Source: Microdochium bolleyi | Lineage: Eukaryota > Ascomycota > Sordariomycetes > Xylariales > Microdochiaceae | NCBI GenBank assembly: GCA_001566295.1 | Contig: KQ964260.1 | Coordinates: 434,001 to 498,000, forward strand | Length of the DNA: 64,000 nucleotides | Reading direction: 5' to 3' | Shown here: positions 31,769-43,700 of the stretch, in pieces | Layout: each line of letters opens with the position of its first letter | Position numbering within the stretch: the stretch's first letter is position 1 | Program-made: the position numbers and the translations under genes | Notes under the pieces: model-generated | Told to the model about the DNA's origin: nothing | The model's database searches: none | What the model saw: the letters and a program-made list of their open reading frames with translations, nothing else

Positions 31769-32642
31769 GAGTAGTGGAAAAAGATGATAGATGGCAGCAG
31801 TTGAAGGTAAAGATGATAGAGCTGCCTTTGGGATGGCAAAAGACAATAATCTCCACGACCACGTTTTATGCAAAAGATGAGTAGCATGTGGCTGGCCCTG
31901 AGATGTGCCTACGATCGGCCCATGGCGCTCTCTGTCTTGCCGAAACCCGCATCCAGCGTGACGAAGATTTGGAAGCCATGGGATTCAGCTGGAGTCTAAA
32001 GTTCAGGTCCAATATGAGCAGAAGTATAAAGTCCCGAAAACGAAGCCCATGGAATCTGACGTATTAACTTTTATGTGGATGAAACCTCGTAGAGATGGTC
32101 AAACTCTTTTCGGTGAAGAGCGAGCTCGGCCGCCGAGTTCAAGGAGGAGGTCGACTGATGTTCTGTGGATGAGCATACAAAACGAGACACCCACCCCCCG
32201 TGAAGTATCGGAAGCGGACTCGGGAATTCTCACTAGTGCTTAAAGTTCCGCGGTGATCACGGATCCCTTGGATTTGAATTGCCTTTTCAGCCTTGAAGTC
32301 AAATTATAAGGAGATCATCTAGTCTTTGAATGCCCGTACCAGGGCGTAAGCCATGACTTCACGACACGAGACTTGTCCCTTTGCAAGGTTCGACAGTCAT
32401 GTGGTCAGAATAGGTTTCAGATGCATCGAGTAAGGCACCATGCTCATTTCCAGCTGTTCCGTGCATCATGATGGTGTGCAGATCTTGAGATCAAATTCAC
32501 ACAGTGTCTGAGGACTTCAGTGCTACCGGGAAATCCGTCTAGGAATGATAAAGCTCATGCTTAACCTCGAACTTGCCCCATCGTGGCTCGAGAAACAACA
32601 AGTAAACAACCTGAATCACGACACTCTGAAGAATCTTTCACA
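31769..32642. promoter_or_regulatory. Divergent promoter region
   Basis: 874 bp between the divergent unknown gene and the transglutaminase-like gene. No recurrent motif was noticed. Confidence 0.4.
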
Positions 32643-34225
32643 ATGTCTACACCTCCAGTACCTATTGTTCCTACATTCAGCGAAATCAAGCTTCCCTTCA
32701 CGGCTCGTCAGGTCATTCTACGTGGCCTCGGGCTTTCCCGCCGCAAGAACGTTGCCATAGTTGGTAACCACCTTACAAGTACCGTTTGGGACACGAACTG
32801 GGACCCTACGACTATCAAGGTCCCATTCGCAGTCGAGGTCCAGCCAGCACCTTCCATTGTCAGGCTTCAGGTCAAGGCGAATATGGCACGCCCCCAAAAC
32901 TCCGAGAAGTTTACCAACTTTTGTGTTGTGCTATCGAATCAGAACAACTCCATCATGCTACGCAGTGAGCCACTGCTCATGACTCAGTGGCGCGACATCG
33001 ACCCGAGTGACCCTACAGGCAACAACATCGATGTCCATGATTTCAAGCTGGAGTCTCCACAGTTCGCCAATATCTCTGGACCCTTTAGATCTGAGGGTTC
33101 ATGGACGGCGTCTGTCGTTTTCTCCCCGCTTCCAGATGTAAACAGTGAGTCCTTCTTTGTGCGCGCCCTCCTCCTATTGACTTGGGACAGGCGTGGTGTC
33201 CTACAGGAATGGAAGTCCTAATCAGCATCAGAGCTTGTTGTTGGTCCTTTCTAACCAGGGGTTCGCCCTTCTAGAGTTTACTAGCCCTCAACAGATCAAC
33301 CTCGACGCATACTTCTTCGTCGGAGACCTCGATCACTTGTATCGAACCAAATTCAGCTACGCTCACCGCGAAGAAGTGATCTCCCGCAGCATCATGCCTG
33401 TCTCGACGTTCACTGCTATAAACCCTGCCAACGTCGATGGCTACGCTTCTGCTGCAATCACATATCTAGCAAACGCTGTCTGGGAAAACCTGAACGCGAA
33501 TTGCAGTTATGATGTCTATAAAGGGGCACCGGGGTTTGGGGCATCACCAATGGGTGGCATTCTGAACCTTGATGACGCCTTCACAAAGCTCAAATGCAAC
33601 TGTTACGATCTTGCCGCTGTCGGTCAGGCATTTTGTGCTTCGCTTGGTTTGCGTGGGAACAGCCCAGTAAGTTACCAGAGACTCTACACTTAGCGAAGAA
33701 CCTTCTGCAGATCTCTGACTGTAAGCAATAATATAGGTTTTGGACTTCCGCTGGGTGTTTAGCGGCAACGGCTGGAATAATTGGTTTGGATACATCACAG
33801 ACGGGCCGTTATTCGGATACCTCCAGAACCCCCCGGGCGACGATAGTTATCGTAAGTGCAACAGCCCATTTTGGGCGGGCACCAAGCCACGCCATTTCAA
33901 CAACCTTGCAGACCCCCGAAGAACGCAGTTTGGCAACCACGCTTGGACAGAGGTTCGGGTGGGAAATCAATACCGTGTTCTCGAAACTTGCCATGCTGGC
34001 TTGAATGGCGGTGTCATCACAGACGTGGTCATCCAGGCAGGGCAGAGCACACGACAAGCTTGGGTGCAAGGTGCCATCAATGGCGGGGCGAACTATCATC
34101 CACTGGCCAGCCCTGTTAGCATCGATCGAGACAGGACTGGATGGGGCACGGGGTACTTGGGCAACCCGTACAGGACTTCTTACAACTACAACTGGGGCCG
34201 AGGTTTGCGGGCTATTCACGGATAG
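32643..34225 (+). CDS. Transglutaminase-like (papain-fold) protein
   Basis: Three exons, 32643-33144, 33191-33666 and 33737-34225, with introns of 46 and 70 bp (GTGAGT and GTAAGT donors), giving 488 residues. Residues 1-220 look strand-rich (IKVPFAVEVQPAPSIVRLQV). The C-terminal half has the order of a transglutaminase core: Cys305 in NCYDLAAVGQAFCASLGL, His394 in FGNHAWTEVRVGNQY, and VLETC, where the usual Asp of VDPT is Glu409. No signal peptide or membrane segment is visible, so the protein should be cytosolic. Candidate activities are a cysteine protease, deamidase or transamidase. None can be chosen from sequence. It lies in the island between the two cluster blocks and shows no sign of being a tailoring enzyme. 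Confidence 0.65.
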
Positions 34226-34786
34226 CTGTATTTGCCATTCGGAAAATACCTTTCCCAAACACAATTGCGAAGGTGTATGTTGTGGCCTTTCATTGGTTGT
34301 TTGGAGAATTGTACAATGCGGAATAGTTTAAATGTATTCGTTATTTCAGCAGCAGACAAGCACTAATAAAGTAGAATAGTTATTGATTTTCACCACAATT
34401 GAACAACACCGCCGTTTCTGTGGCTGCAGTCATTTTATTAAAAAACTGTAAGCCATCTTTGTATAATAACATGCACATAGCTCCGGTTTTGCAAATAAAA
34501 AGCAGGCGGACAATGTGCCTGGAAATGATCTTTTGCACCCGTTCTGCGCCATTCTAACCGTCCCAACGACAACAGTGATATCAAGTTTAACAAACAATTG
34601 ATAATAGGAAACAAGAAAAACAAATAAAAGAAAGCAGATATATTCAAGGAAAAAACGCACAAATAAGCACATCTTAAGAAGAAGTTACCAACGCCCCGCT
34701 GACCACAAATGACTCCACCAACGCCTCGAAACACCCAAAATGACCCAATCTCCGCACTCCCAAAATCCTGGCCCGTGCCTGCTCAA
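34226..34786. other. Convergent intergenic region
   Basis: AT-rich 3' flanks of the transglutaminase-like gene and of the PKS-NRPS gene. Nothing further is seen. Confidence 0.5.
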
Positions 34787-37700
34787 TCAGGCTCCGAGGA
34801 ACGGGAACACCATTTCCTCGTCCGTGTCAAGGACACCGTCCAGATACGCCGTGATGAGCGGGTCGATGCCCCTCTGCAGCGCGAGGCCCATCCACTCGCG
34901 CATGTCGACCGTCTGGAACGCGCCGCCGTAGCGTCTCTCCAGGGCGGCGCCGAAGTCGTCGACGGGGACCATGTCGCCGCTCGAATGGTGCACGAACTCG
35001 AGCTGCGACGACGCCGGGCCGCGCGCGTCGACGACGGCGGCGTCTGATCCATCGCTCTTCGGTGGCAGCGCAGCAGCCATCCGCAGCGCCGCCCGCGCGA
35101 TCTCGGTCGCGACGCCCTCGATCGGGGTGAAGTCGATGAACCCCTTGCCGCGGCGCAGCCTGGGCACGGTGCGCATGAGCAGCGAGAAGCGCAGGATCGC
35201 GTTCATCGAGTCTGAGCTCGGCGCCTGCTCGCCCACGAGCACGCAGGGGCGGTGGACAGCCACGTGCCAGGGTCTGTTGATGGCGGCCTGCTGCTGCTGC
35301 TGCTGTTCTTGCTGCGTGACGAGGTTTTCGCGCAGATGCAGGAGGTTCTCGAGGAACACCTCGCTTGCCCATTTGCTCGCCGTGAAGCCCTCGGTGCCGT
35401 CGACGGGCGGAGTATTGCCCGCAAGCGACACGGCCGGCTGCCGGGTCTGCCCGCCCAGTAGGGCCACGCGGTTCGACGAGACGTACAGGATGGGCACGGC
35501 GCGGGCGGCCGCGAGCGCCGCGAGCTGGTGCGTCGAGGCGAGGTTGGGCGCCCGTACCGTCGCGTAGTTGTTGAGGCAGTGGCCCTCGGCACCGGCGTGG
35601 ATGATGACGTCGGCTGCGGACTCGAGGAACGCCCACTCGTCCGTGGTGAGGCCGAGGTTGCGCGGGTCGGCGAGGCTGCCGACGTAGACCTTGGCCTTGT
35701 TTCCGAGAGCATCAGCAGAAGAAGAAGTCAAGGCTGCGGCGTCGTCAGCATCGACGGCGACACAGTGGATCGTCTGGACGGAGCTGTCTTGTGCCAGCTC
35801 TCTCAGCAAGTGACTCCCCAGGAAGCTGGCCGCTCCTGTCAGGATGACTTGGGAGCCCTTTTCGGTCTTTGCGTGTGGTCCCTCCGTGTAGTCATCGGCC
35901 TCTTCGTCAGCTCCAGCCACCGCCTCGGAGATACGCTCTTCGAGCCACGCCGGCACGGTCGTCTCAGCGGCCCAGTCGATATCCTCGGGGTCGCCGGCCG
36001 CGCTTGCAGCAGCCTCGCGGCTCTCGGCGACGGCCTGGGCCATCTGCGCGAGCGTGCTGGCGCGGTAGAGCGCGCGGGTCGACACCTCGACGCCCATGTG
36101 CTCGCGGATGGCGGCCCGCAGGCGCATCAGCAGCATCGAGTTGCCGCCGCGGAGGAAGAAGTCGGTCGCCGGCGTGATGCGACCGGCCTCGGTGGCGGCC
36201 GGTGGCAGCACCCGCTCCCAGAGCAGGCGTAGCTCGCCCTGGGCCACCGTCATGGGCACAGCAGAGGCTGATGCGTCTGTGTGTTGCGCCTGGGATAGCC
36301 CTGCCGTGATGCTGGGCGGCAGTGGGAGGGCGGCAACAGCTCTGCGGTCTAGCTTGCCGTTGGCATTGGTCGGCAGAGACTGGGCGATGACGATGGCCGC
36401 AGGGACGAAATACTGCGGCAGCCTGAGCCGCGCCAGAATATCCGCCGTCGGCACAGCAGGCATCTGCCCGTTGCTGGCATCCCCGACGGACGGTGATGCA
36501 TGGAGCTCGGCGAAGGCCACGAGCGCGTCGCCTCGCTTACAGACAACGACGTGACTGAACAGGCCTGCCGAGGCGCGGATCAGGGCGCCCTCGACCTCGG
36601 CAAGCTCGACGCGCAGGCCTCGCAGCTTGACCTGGGCGTCTCCCGCGATGCGGCCGTAGCAGAGCAGCGTGCCGTCTGCGAGCAGGCGGCCCTCGTCCCC
36701 TGTCCGGTAGAGGCGGTGGTCTTTGTCAGTCGAAAAGGCCTTGTCCCCTGCCGTGGTTCTCTGCGGAGAGTCGGGGTCTAGGTAACCTAGGGCCACTCCT
36801 CTGCCGCCGATGCAGATCTCCCCCGTGTAGCCCACGGGTCGTGGATGGCCCTGCGAGTCCAGGATCCGGACAGAATAGTTGGGCAGAGCCTTGCCGACAG
36901 CGTATCGGACATGATCTGGTTCTACAGTCTCGTCGCTGTCGCCGCTGCTGCCGACGGACTCAAGTCTGTCGAGAGGAATGTTCTGAAAGGTCGCCGCCGC
37001 CGTGATCTCAGTCGGGCCATAGCAGTTCGTCAGCCGGAGGCCCGGGATATCCAGCCGGCGCAGGTCACGCTTCAGCTGCGCCGGGACGAGCTCGCCGCCC
37101 ATGCACACGTGGCGCCAGGAGCCGCTGCAGGATCGCAGCTGCGAGTTGCCGAAGCGCGTCCAGGCCAGGTACTCGGACGGGGTCGCGATGGTGAGTGACA
37201 CAGCGTGGCTGCGCACCAGCTCCGCCACCGCGGCGGGATCCTGCCGCCGCTCCGAGTGCGTGAGGATGAGATGGCCGCCGTTGGCGAGCGCGGTGAAGGT
37301 CTGGATCAGAGACATGTCGAACCCGAGAGAGCTTTGCTGCAGGACAACCTCGCGGCCCAGGCCGAGCTCGTGGGCCTTGAGTGCAACGTGGTTGATCACG
37401 TTGGCCTCGGTGAGCATAATGCCCTTGGGTGTTCCGGTCGAGCCGCTCGTGAAGAGGAGAACCGCAGGGTTGTCGGTGCTTTTGTCCAGGTTGGCGTGAG
37501 ACGACAGATGTAATGCGCCAGGTCGTGGCGGTGTCTGGTCATCGACACACAGTTCCTGGAAAATGAGACTCGTCTCGTCTCTCAGGGCGTGGAGACAGTG
37601 GTCGGTCGCTCTCTGGTACAAGACCAGGTATGGCTCGGCGCTCTTGACCATGGCCGCGTGGCGTGACGCTGGCAGGCTGGTGTCCAGGGGCATGTAGACG

Positions 37701-40700
37701 CAGCCGACTTCGAGAACGGCTAGGATGGATGCGATGGCGTAGACGGACCCTGGCTCGCAGAGTACGGCCACGGCCTTGCCTGACTCGCAGCCGCCACTTG
37801 TCAGAGCGGACACGACGCTGTCGACCGTGGTGAGCAGCTGCGTGTAGGAGTGTGTCTTGCCCTCTGCATCGGTGATCGCAGCCGCGTCGGGATGGCTTGT
37901 CTGCATGACACGGACCCGCTGAGGCAGTGTTGCCGGCCAGCCAAAGTCCATCTTAGCACCGGTGCCCAGTTCGAGGGCAGGGTTCACGTCGTCGTCGGCA
38001 TGCAGGGAGCAGCTGCCGATGCTGGCCTCCGGGTTCGCGGTAAATGCGTCGACAAGACGCAGGTATGATTGGGCCACTAGATACGACAAAAAATGAAGAG
38101 GTCTCTGTTTAGCAGACTGCCGCAAGGCTCGGGATCGAGGTGTCACGTGTGGTAAAAATTGGATCGAAATGAAGACTTACACTCACGGACCGCGTCCGGA
38201 CTATACAGGCTGTCCTGACAGTGCAGATCGACCGTGCTGGTCTCTCCCATGTCAATAACACCGAGGCTCAAGTCATAAGGGGGCTGGACGTCCTTGCCGT
38301 CGTCGAGACACAGGTTCATCGTGCAGTCCGGACCCAGTGGCAGCTCGCCCCATCCCGCCGCGCGGTAGTTGATGGCGGCCTGGAACAGCGGCGTCGTCGA
38401 GCCGTCCGACCACCGGGGCGCGCCGACGGCGTCGACAATCACCTCAAGCGGGACTCCGGCGTGCGCGAAGGCCGCGAGGGCCTTTCTGGATGCGGACCTC
38501 GCCACGTCCGAGAAGGCCCGGGTCCCTGAGAGATCCGCGGCCCGGACGGGCAGCATGTTGACGAAGCAGCCCACCATGCGGGCAGCCTGGTCGTCGCCAG
38601 CGCGGTTGGCGTCGACGATGCCGACGCACACGTCCTCCGTATCAGCCTCGCGGGCGAGAAGGACCTGCAGCGCGGCGAGGTGGAAGTGGAAGGCGCTGAT
38701 GCCGAGCCGGCGGCAGGCCGCTCTCACGGCAGCTGTCTGCGCTGCGGAAAGCGTGCAGTACTCGCTGTTGACACCCGAGGAGCGCCCCTCGGGCCGGACA
38801 CGGACTTTGGATGGGGCGAGGAGCGGGAGTGGCTCTGGGAGGGTTTTGAACTCGTCTTTCCAGAACGCGAGGTCCTCCCCGTGGCCTAGTGTCTGCTCTC
38901 GATGCCATACCTCCTCAGTGTGGCTCATGTGCGACCCAGCACTCGCCCTATCGAGAGGCTGCAGGCTGTAGGCACGGCCGAGATCCTGGAGGAAGACCGC
39001 AAAGCCGACGACATCGCTGATAATGTGGTGGTAACCGAAGATAAGATCGTGCTTGAGGCCGTCGTCGCTTCGGCTCAGGACTGTGACACCGAGGGTTTCA
39101 CCCGCCTCAATGTCCCAATGGCGTTTCTTGAGCGCCTGGATCGCGTCCTCAAGGTCACTGTCCGTGGCTTTCTCTACAGTGCGAAGCTCGAATCGGGACG
39201 AGGACAAGAGTCCTTGCATGGGCCGCCCATCGCCGACGCGCTGGAAGAAGCGCATGCGCAGGCACTCGTGGTGTCGAGTCGTCATGACGAGAGCCTGGCG
39301 GAGTTTTCTGGTGTTTAGTGGCCCATCGACCCGGTACTTGAAGACCATGTTGAAAGCGGCAGGGTCGTCTGCATTGTTGCTGAGGAACCAGAAGCGTGCC
39401 TGGGACCGCGACATCTCGGTGACTCGGATATCCTCGGTCAGAGGCTTCTGAATTTCCTTGCCCGCAACTGTGATGGGCTTCTGCAGTACCACGGGGCTGG
39501 TCTCCATCTTCGCGGGCTCGGCTGGCGTTTCGCTCAGCTCAGTTGCCTCGCTAGCCCCCGCAGACGAGTCGCCATCGTACTCGCTCATGAAGACCGGAAT
39601 CGGGTCCTCGCTTGTCTCCGTCGCTGCCGTCTCCAGTGGCTCCTCGGCCTGAGCATTTTCCTCCGCAGTCGGGAGTTTGAGATCTCCAGTCGGCCTCGGG
39701 CGCACTGAGGTCACTGGAGGTTCTTCGGTCCGACTCTTTGCATTCTGTGGCACTTCAAGTGGTGTAGCCTCTTTCTTGCCGCCGGAACGGGCGAGGACCG
39801 TCTTCGCCGCGTTCGAGCACGTCTTGACGAGCGTGTCGCCGCCGAGAATTTTGACAACGGGCACCTCGGCGCCCAGCTCCTTTAGGAACCACGTGCGGAT
39901 CTCCACGGCCACCAGCGAGTCGATGCCGAGGTCGATGATCGGGCGCTCCGCGTTCTCGGCTGCCTGGCCTGCGGGCAGCTGCAGCGTCGCCTCGAGCTTG
40001 GAGCACAGGGCCTCGAGCACGACGGCGGCAGCAGCCTCCTCGCCGCCCGCGTCGACCACGCGCTGCTGTAGACTGCCTGCAGCTCCCTGCCCGCCACCAG
40101 CACCCGCGCCGCGCAGTGAGCTGCTGCTGTTGCCGCGGATAGGCACGAGGTGGCCGAGCCGGGGGTTCGCGAGCCACGGGATCTTGCTCTCAATCGTCGC
40201 GTCGGACTCGTCCTCGGCGGGCTTGACGCCCATGATAATGTCGTGCGAGTAAGACGATGACGAGCCGCTGTCGTCCGCGGTCTCTCTTGAAGGACGGCCC
40301 CCGCGGATGGCCTGCGCGAACGCGTGATGCACGTCCGTCTCGGACAGCGGCGTGAGGCGAATCTCGCGGAAATGCCGTTCGAGCGCGGCCGTGCGGCCCT
40401 TTGCGTTGACGACGTACCCGACATCGCTGACGTGGCCGACGTGGATGACGGACCCTGCGAGCCCGCGCGCGCGACGTGAGGCTGCCAAGCTGGCCATGAA
40501 AAGGTTGGCGATGTGGTAGTTTGCCTGGCCGATGTTGCCCAACACGGTGGCGGACGAGGAAAGCATGACGAAGAAATCCAGCGGCGGCGGTGCTGGGTGG
40601 TACTGATTCTCGCTTTCCATCGGGGAGGCAGGCGCAGAGAAGACTGCATCGAGGTGCTCACTGCCGTCCACCTTCGGGCCCAGAGTGCCGTTCAGGTCAG

Positions 40701-43700
40701 TGACGCTCATGTCGAGGAACATGCGGTCGGACAGGACCATGGCGGCGTTGCACACACCCGCAATGGGCGGCAGCGTGCTGCGGATGTCGGAGACCACGGA
40801 TGCCACGGAATGCTTGTCAGTGACGTCCATCGCGCGCACGTGGACCGAGGCTCCGTGCTGCTCAGCCTCGCGGAAGAAGGCGGTGTCGATGCGCGGGTTA
40901 CGGCTGGTGATGACCATCGACTTGACGCCCTGCGACAGCATCCAGCGGCAGATAGACAGCCCAAGACCACCGGCGGCGCCCACCATGAGATAGGTGCGGT
41001 CGGGCCGGAAGAGATGCTCGGTGCGGAGGGGCGGGACAGTGATGGTGAGAGTTTCATCGTGCTGCCAGTCGCATATGTATACTCTGCCCTGCAGCGCCTC
41101 GGCGTCCATGCCGGCAAGTTTGGAGGCGGGAATGATGCTTGCCTCGACCTTGTGCGCGCCAGCTTGACAAATGGTGTCTGCGTACGCAGCGCGGAGCATC
41201 AGGAGCAGAGAGACGCCTGTTGCCAAGGTTTCGTGGATCAGAGCCCCGTCCAGCCACGACAGGCGGCATGTCCGTGACTCGAGCGCCTCCCGGAACCCAT
41301 TCAACCGTTCCGAATGATAAGTTGTCATCACAGACAAGGGCGATACCGAGCAGTCGATAAAGCGATGCACTCCTGCTGGGACAGCTTGCTGGACTGCACG
41401 CTTGGAAGCACGCGGGTGTAGCCTGATCCATGAGCTCGTGAGCTTGTCTGCGTCGGAAGAGGTCGCCAGCACGAGTTTCGGCAGTAAGCCCTGTAGGCTC
41501 GAGACCAATGCCTCACTCGGGTCATACAGCATGACGGTCTTGTTAGGCTCCTCCCCTACAAGAATCTGTACGGCGCGGATGAGCAGGTTCTCGGCGATGT
41601 TGGCGAGGCTTGCCGCTGTGCAGTGGTCGGCCACAACAGTCATGATGTTCTGCCTGTCAACCACGACTGACGAAGCGTTGATGGCAGCAACGGCTACGAC
41701 GTGATCATCGTTCTCGTCCCGGCCACAGACAAGGTAGATACCATCAGCCCCTTGAGACGATGATAGCACGGGTAGATGCAGGGAGAACGTGACGTTGATT
41801 CTGCAGGTGGCGGAGTTGGAGATCTCAGCGTCATCATTGTCCGCTGTCTTGACAAGAATCATCCTGTTCGACGGCCCCCGCACGGCCTCAACAACGCTAT
41901 CACCACTCTTCCTAACCTGCTTGGCCACGGTGCGGTGCGAGGCGATGTATGTCTCGTTCAGCACACGGTCTGGCACGACACGCGGGATGACGACCTGGTT
42001 GCTAGCAAGCACTTCAGACTCTGGTTCGCGCGCCCACAGCGGCGACGCGGCGGCCACAACCTCGCCGTCCGCGCCGGGGGCCGACTGAGACACAAGGGCA
42101 ACGGCACCATCACTCACCGCGAAGGACCCCATCTGTCGCAGCCGGAGGAAGGCCTCGACACATCTCTTCGCGGCCGCGGGCCCCGCGACCCCGTCGTTAA
42201 GGCCGAGGAGCTGCACCTGCAGGTGTGGCATCTCGACGTGGGCGACGCGGGCGACGCCCTGGAACATGATGGCCCTGGGGCTGAACTTCGCGCCGCCGGT
42301 CGTTGGGCTGGTCACCCATAGCAGGTTGCGAACCCGCAGGAGCACATGCTGCAGCGACGAGAGGCCGTCGGCGGTCATGTTCTGGGTAAAGAGCGGCTCG
42401 TCGAGATCCTGCAGGCAGATGATGTCCGTGCCAGGCTGGATCAGGTCGAGGGCCTCCTCGTCATCATCGGCGGCAATCACCTTGGTGTTCTTGATGCGGC
42501 TGCGCCAGGACCGGGGCAGCAAGCGCTGAATCTGGGCCAGCAGGTCAGTCGTCCTGGCAGTGCGGCCACCGACGAGGACGAGACCCTCCACCGGAATTTG
42601 GGCGGTGGCGATGTGTGCCAGGGGTGCGCGCAGTGATAGCACGGCATCATCGACGGCCTGGGTCACGATAAGGGCCGTTGTGTGCTTGTTCTCGTCCGGC
42701 AGGTCGTGAGCGACCATGTCGACGCCCGAGTAGCCCGTGTCGCGCAAGATCTCGTCCCAGCGCCGGGTCGAGACGATGGGCCGCAGGCGACGGTCCGCCT
42801 CCTCTCCGTACCACCAGCTCCGAAGACCGCCGAAGATGAACGGGATACTCATGTTCTGGATTCCTGTGGTCTCAAAAAGGAGCAGGTAGCCGCCGGGCCT
42901 CAGCATGGAGCGGGCGTTGCGCATCGTCGTCTCGAGGTTCTTGGTGGCGTGGAGCACGTTGGCGGCAATGACAATGTCGTAGCTGTGCGGCGTGTAGCCT
43001 TGCGTCTCGGGACCCTCTGCAATGTCCAGGGTCCGGAACTCCATCTTGTGCGCAAATGCGGCGAACTTGTCGGCCGCGGCGGGCAGGAAGCCTGCCGAGA
43101 CGTCGGTGAACGTGTAGGACGAGTAGGCATCCCCGATCTTGTTGAGCGCGGCCCATGTTGTGCCGCCCGTGCCGGCGCCAATCTCGAGGATTCGGCAGCG
43201 AGGGTGCTTGAAGGTAATGTGCTGCAGCGTGGTCGCCAGGAAGTCGTTGACGCGGATGCAGCCGACGTCCTCCATGAAGAAGCGGTTGAGGAGGTCATCC
43301 TTGGTCATGATTTGCAGCTGGGAGACCTCGCCGCGCACGATAGCCGGGAACTCGCGGCCCACGGCATGAAGCATCTTCAGCTGCACCGAGTCTGGGTATT
43401 TCTCGTCGATGACCCCGAGGACCGCACTGTCGTCGTCGATCCATTCACGGCGTAGCACAGGATGCTTGCCCTCGGCAGCCAGCTGGAGATGCTCATTGTT
43501 GGCCTCTAGGTGGCGTTGGTGGAACCATGAGAATGTGCTGTGGTCATCATTGGCCAAGGCAGCAGCCAGACGCCGGGCATAGTACATAGCGACTCGCTCA
43601 CATGCCTCGGTCAGGTCAAGCAGCTCGACGTCGTGGGCATGGTTGCGCACGATGCCCGGGAGGCCGAGGGAGACATCTGGGGCCCAGATTGTCTTGGCAA

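Noticed and set aside
38143..38146. PKS and NRPS as two separate genes
   Set aside because: A consensus intron joins them in frame and restores the normal C-to-A linker. The downstream frame has no ATG of its own with a sensible start.
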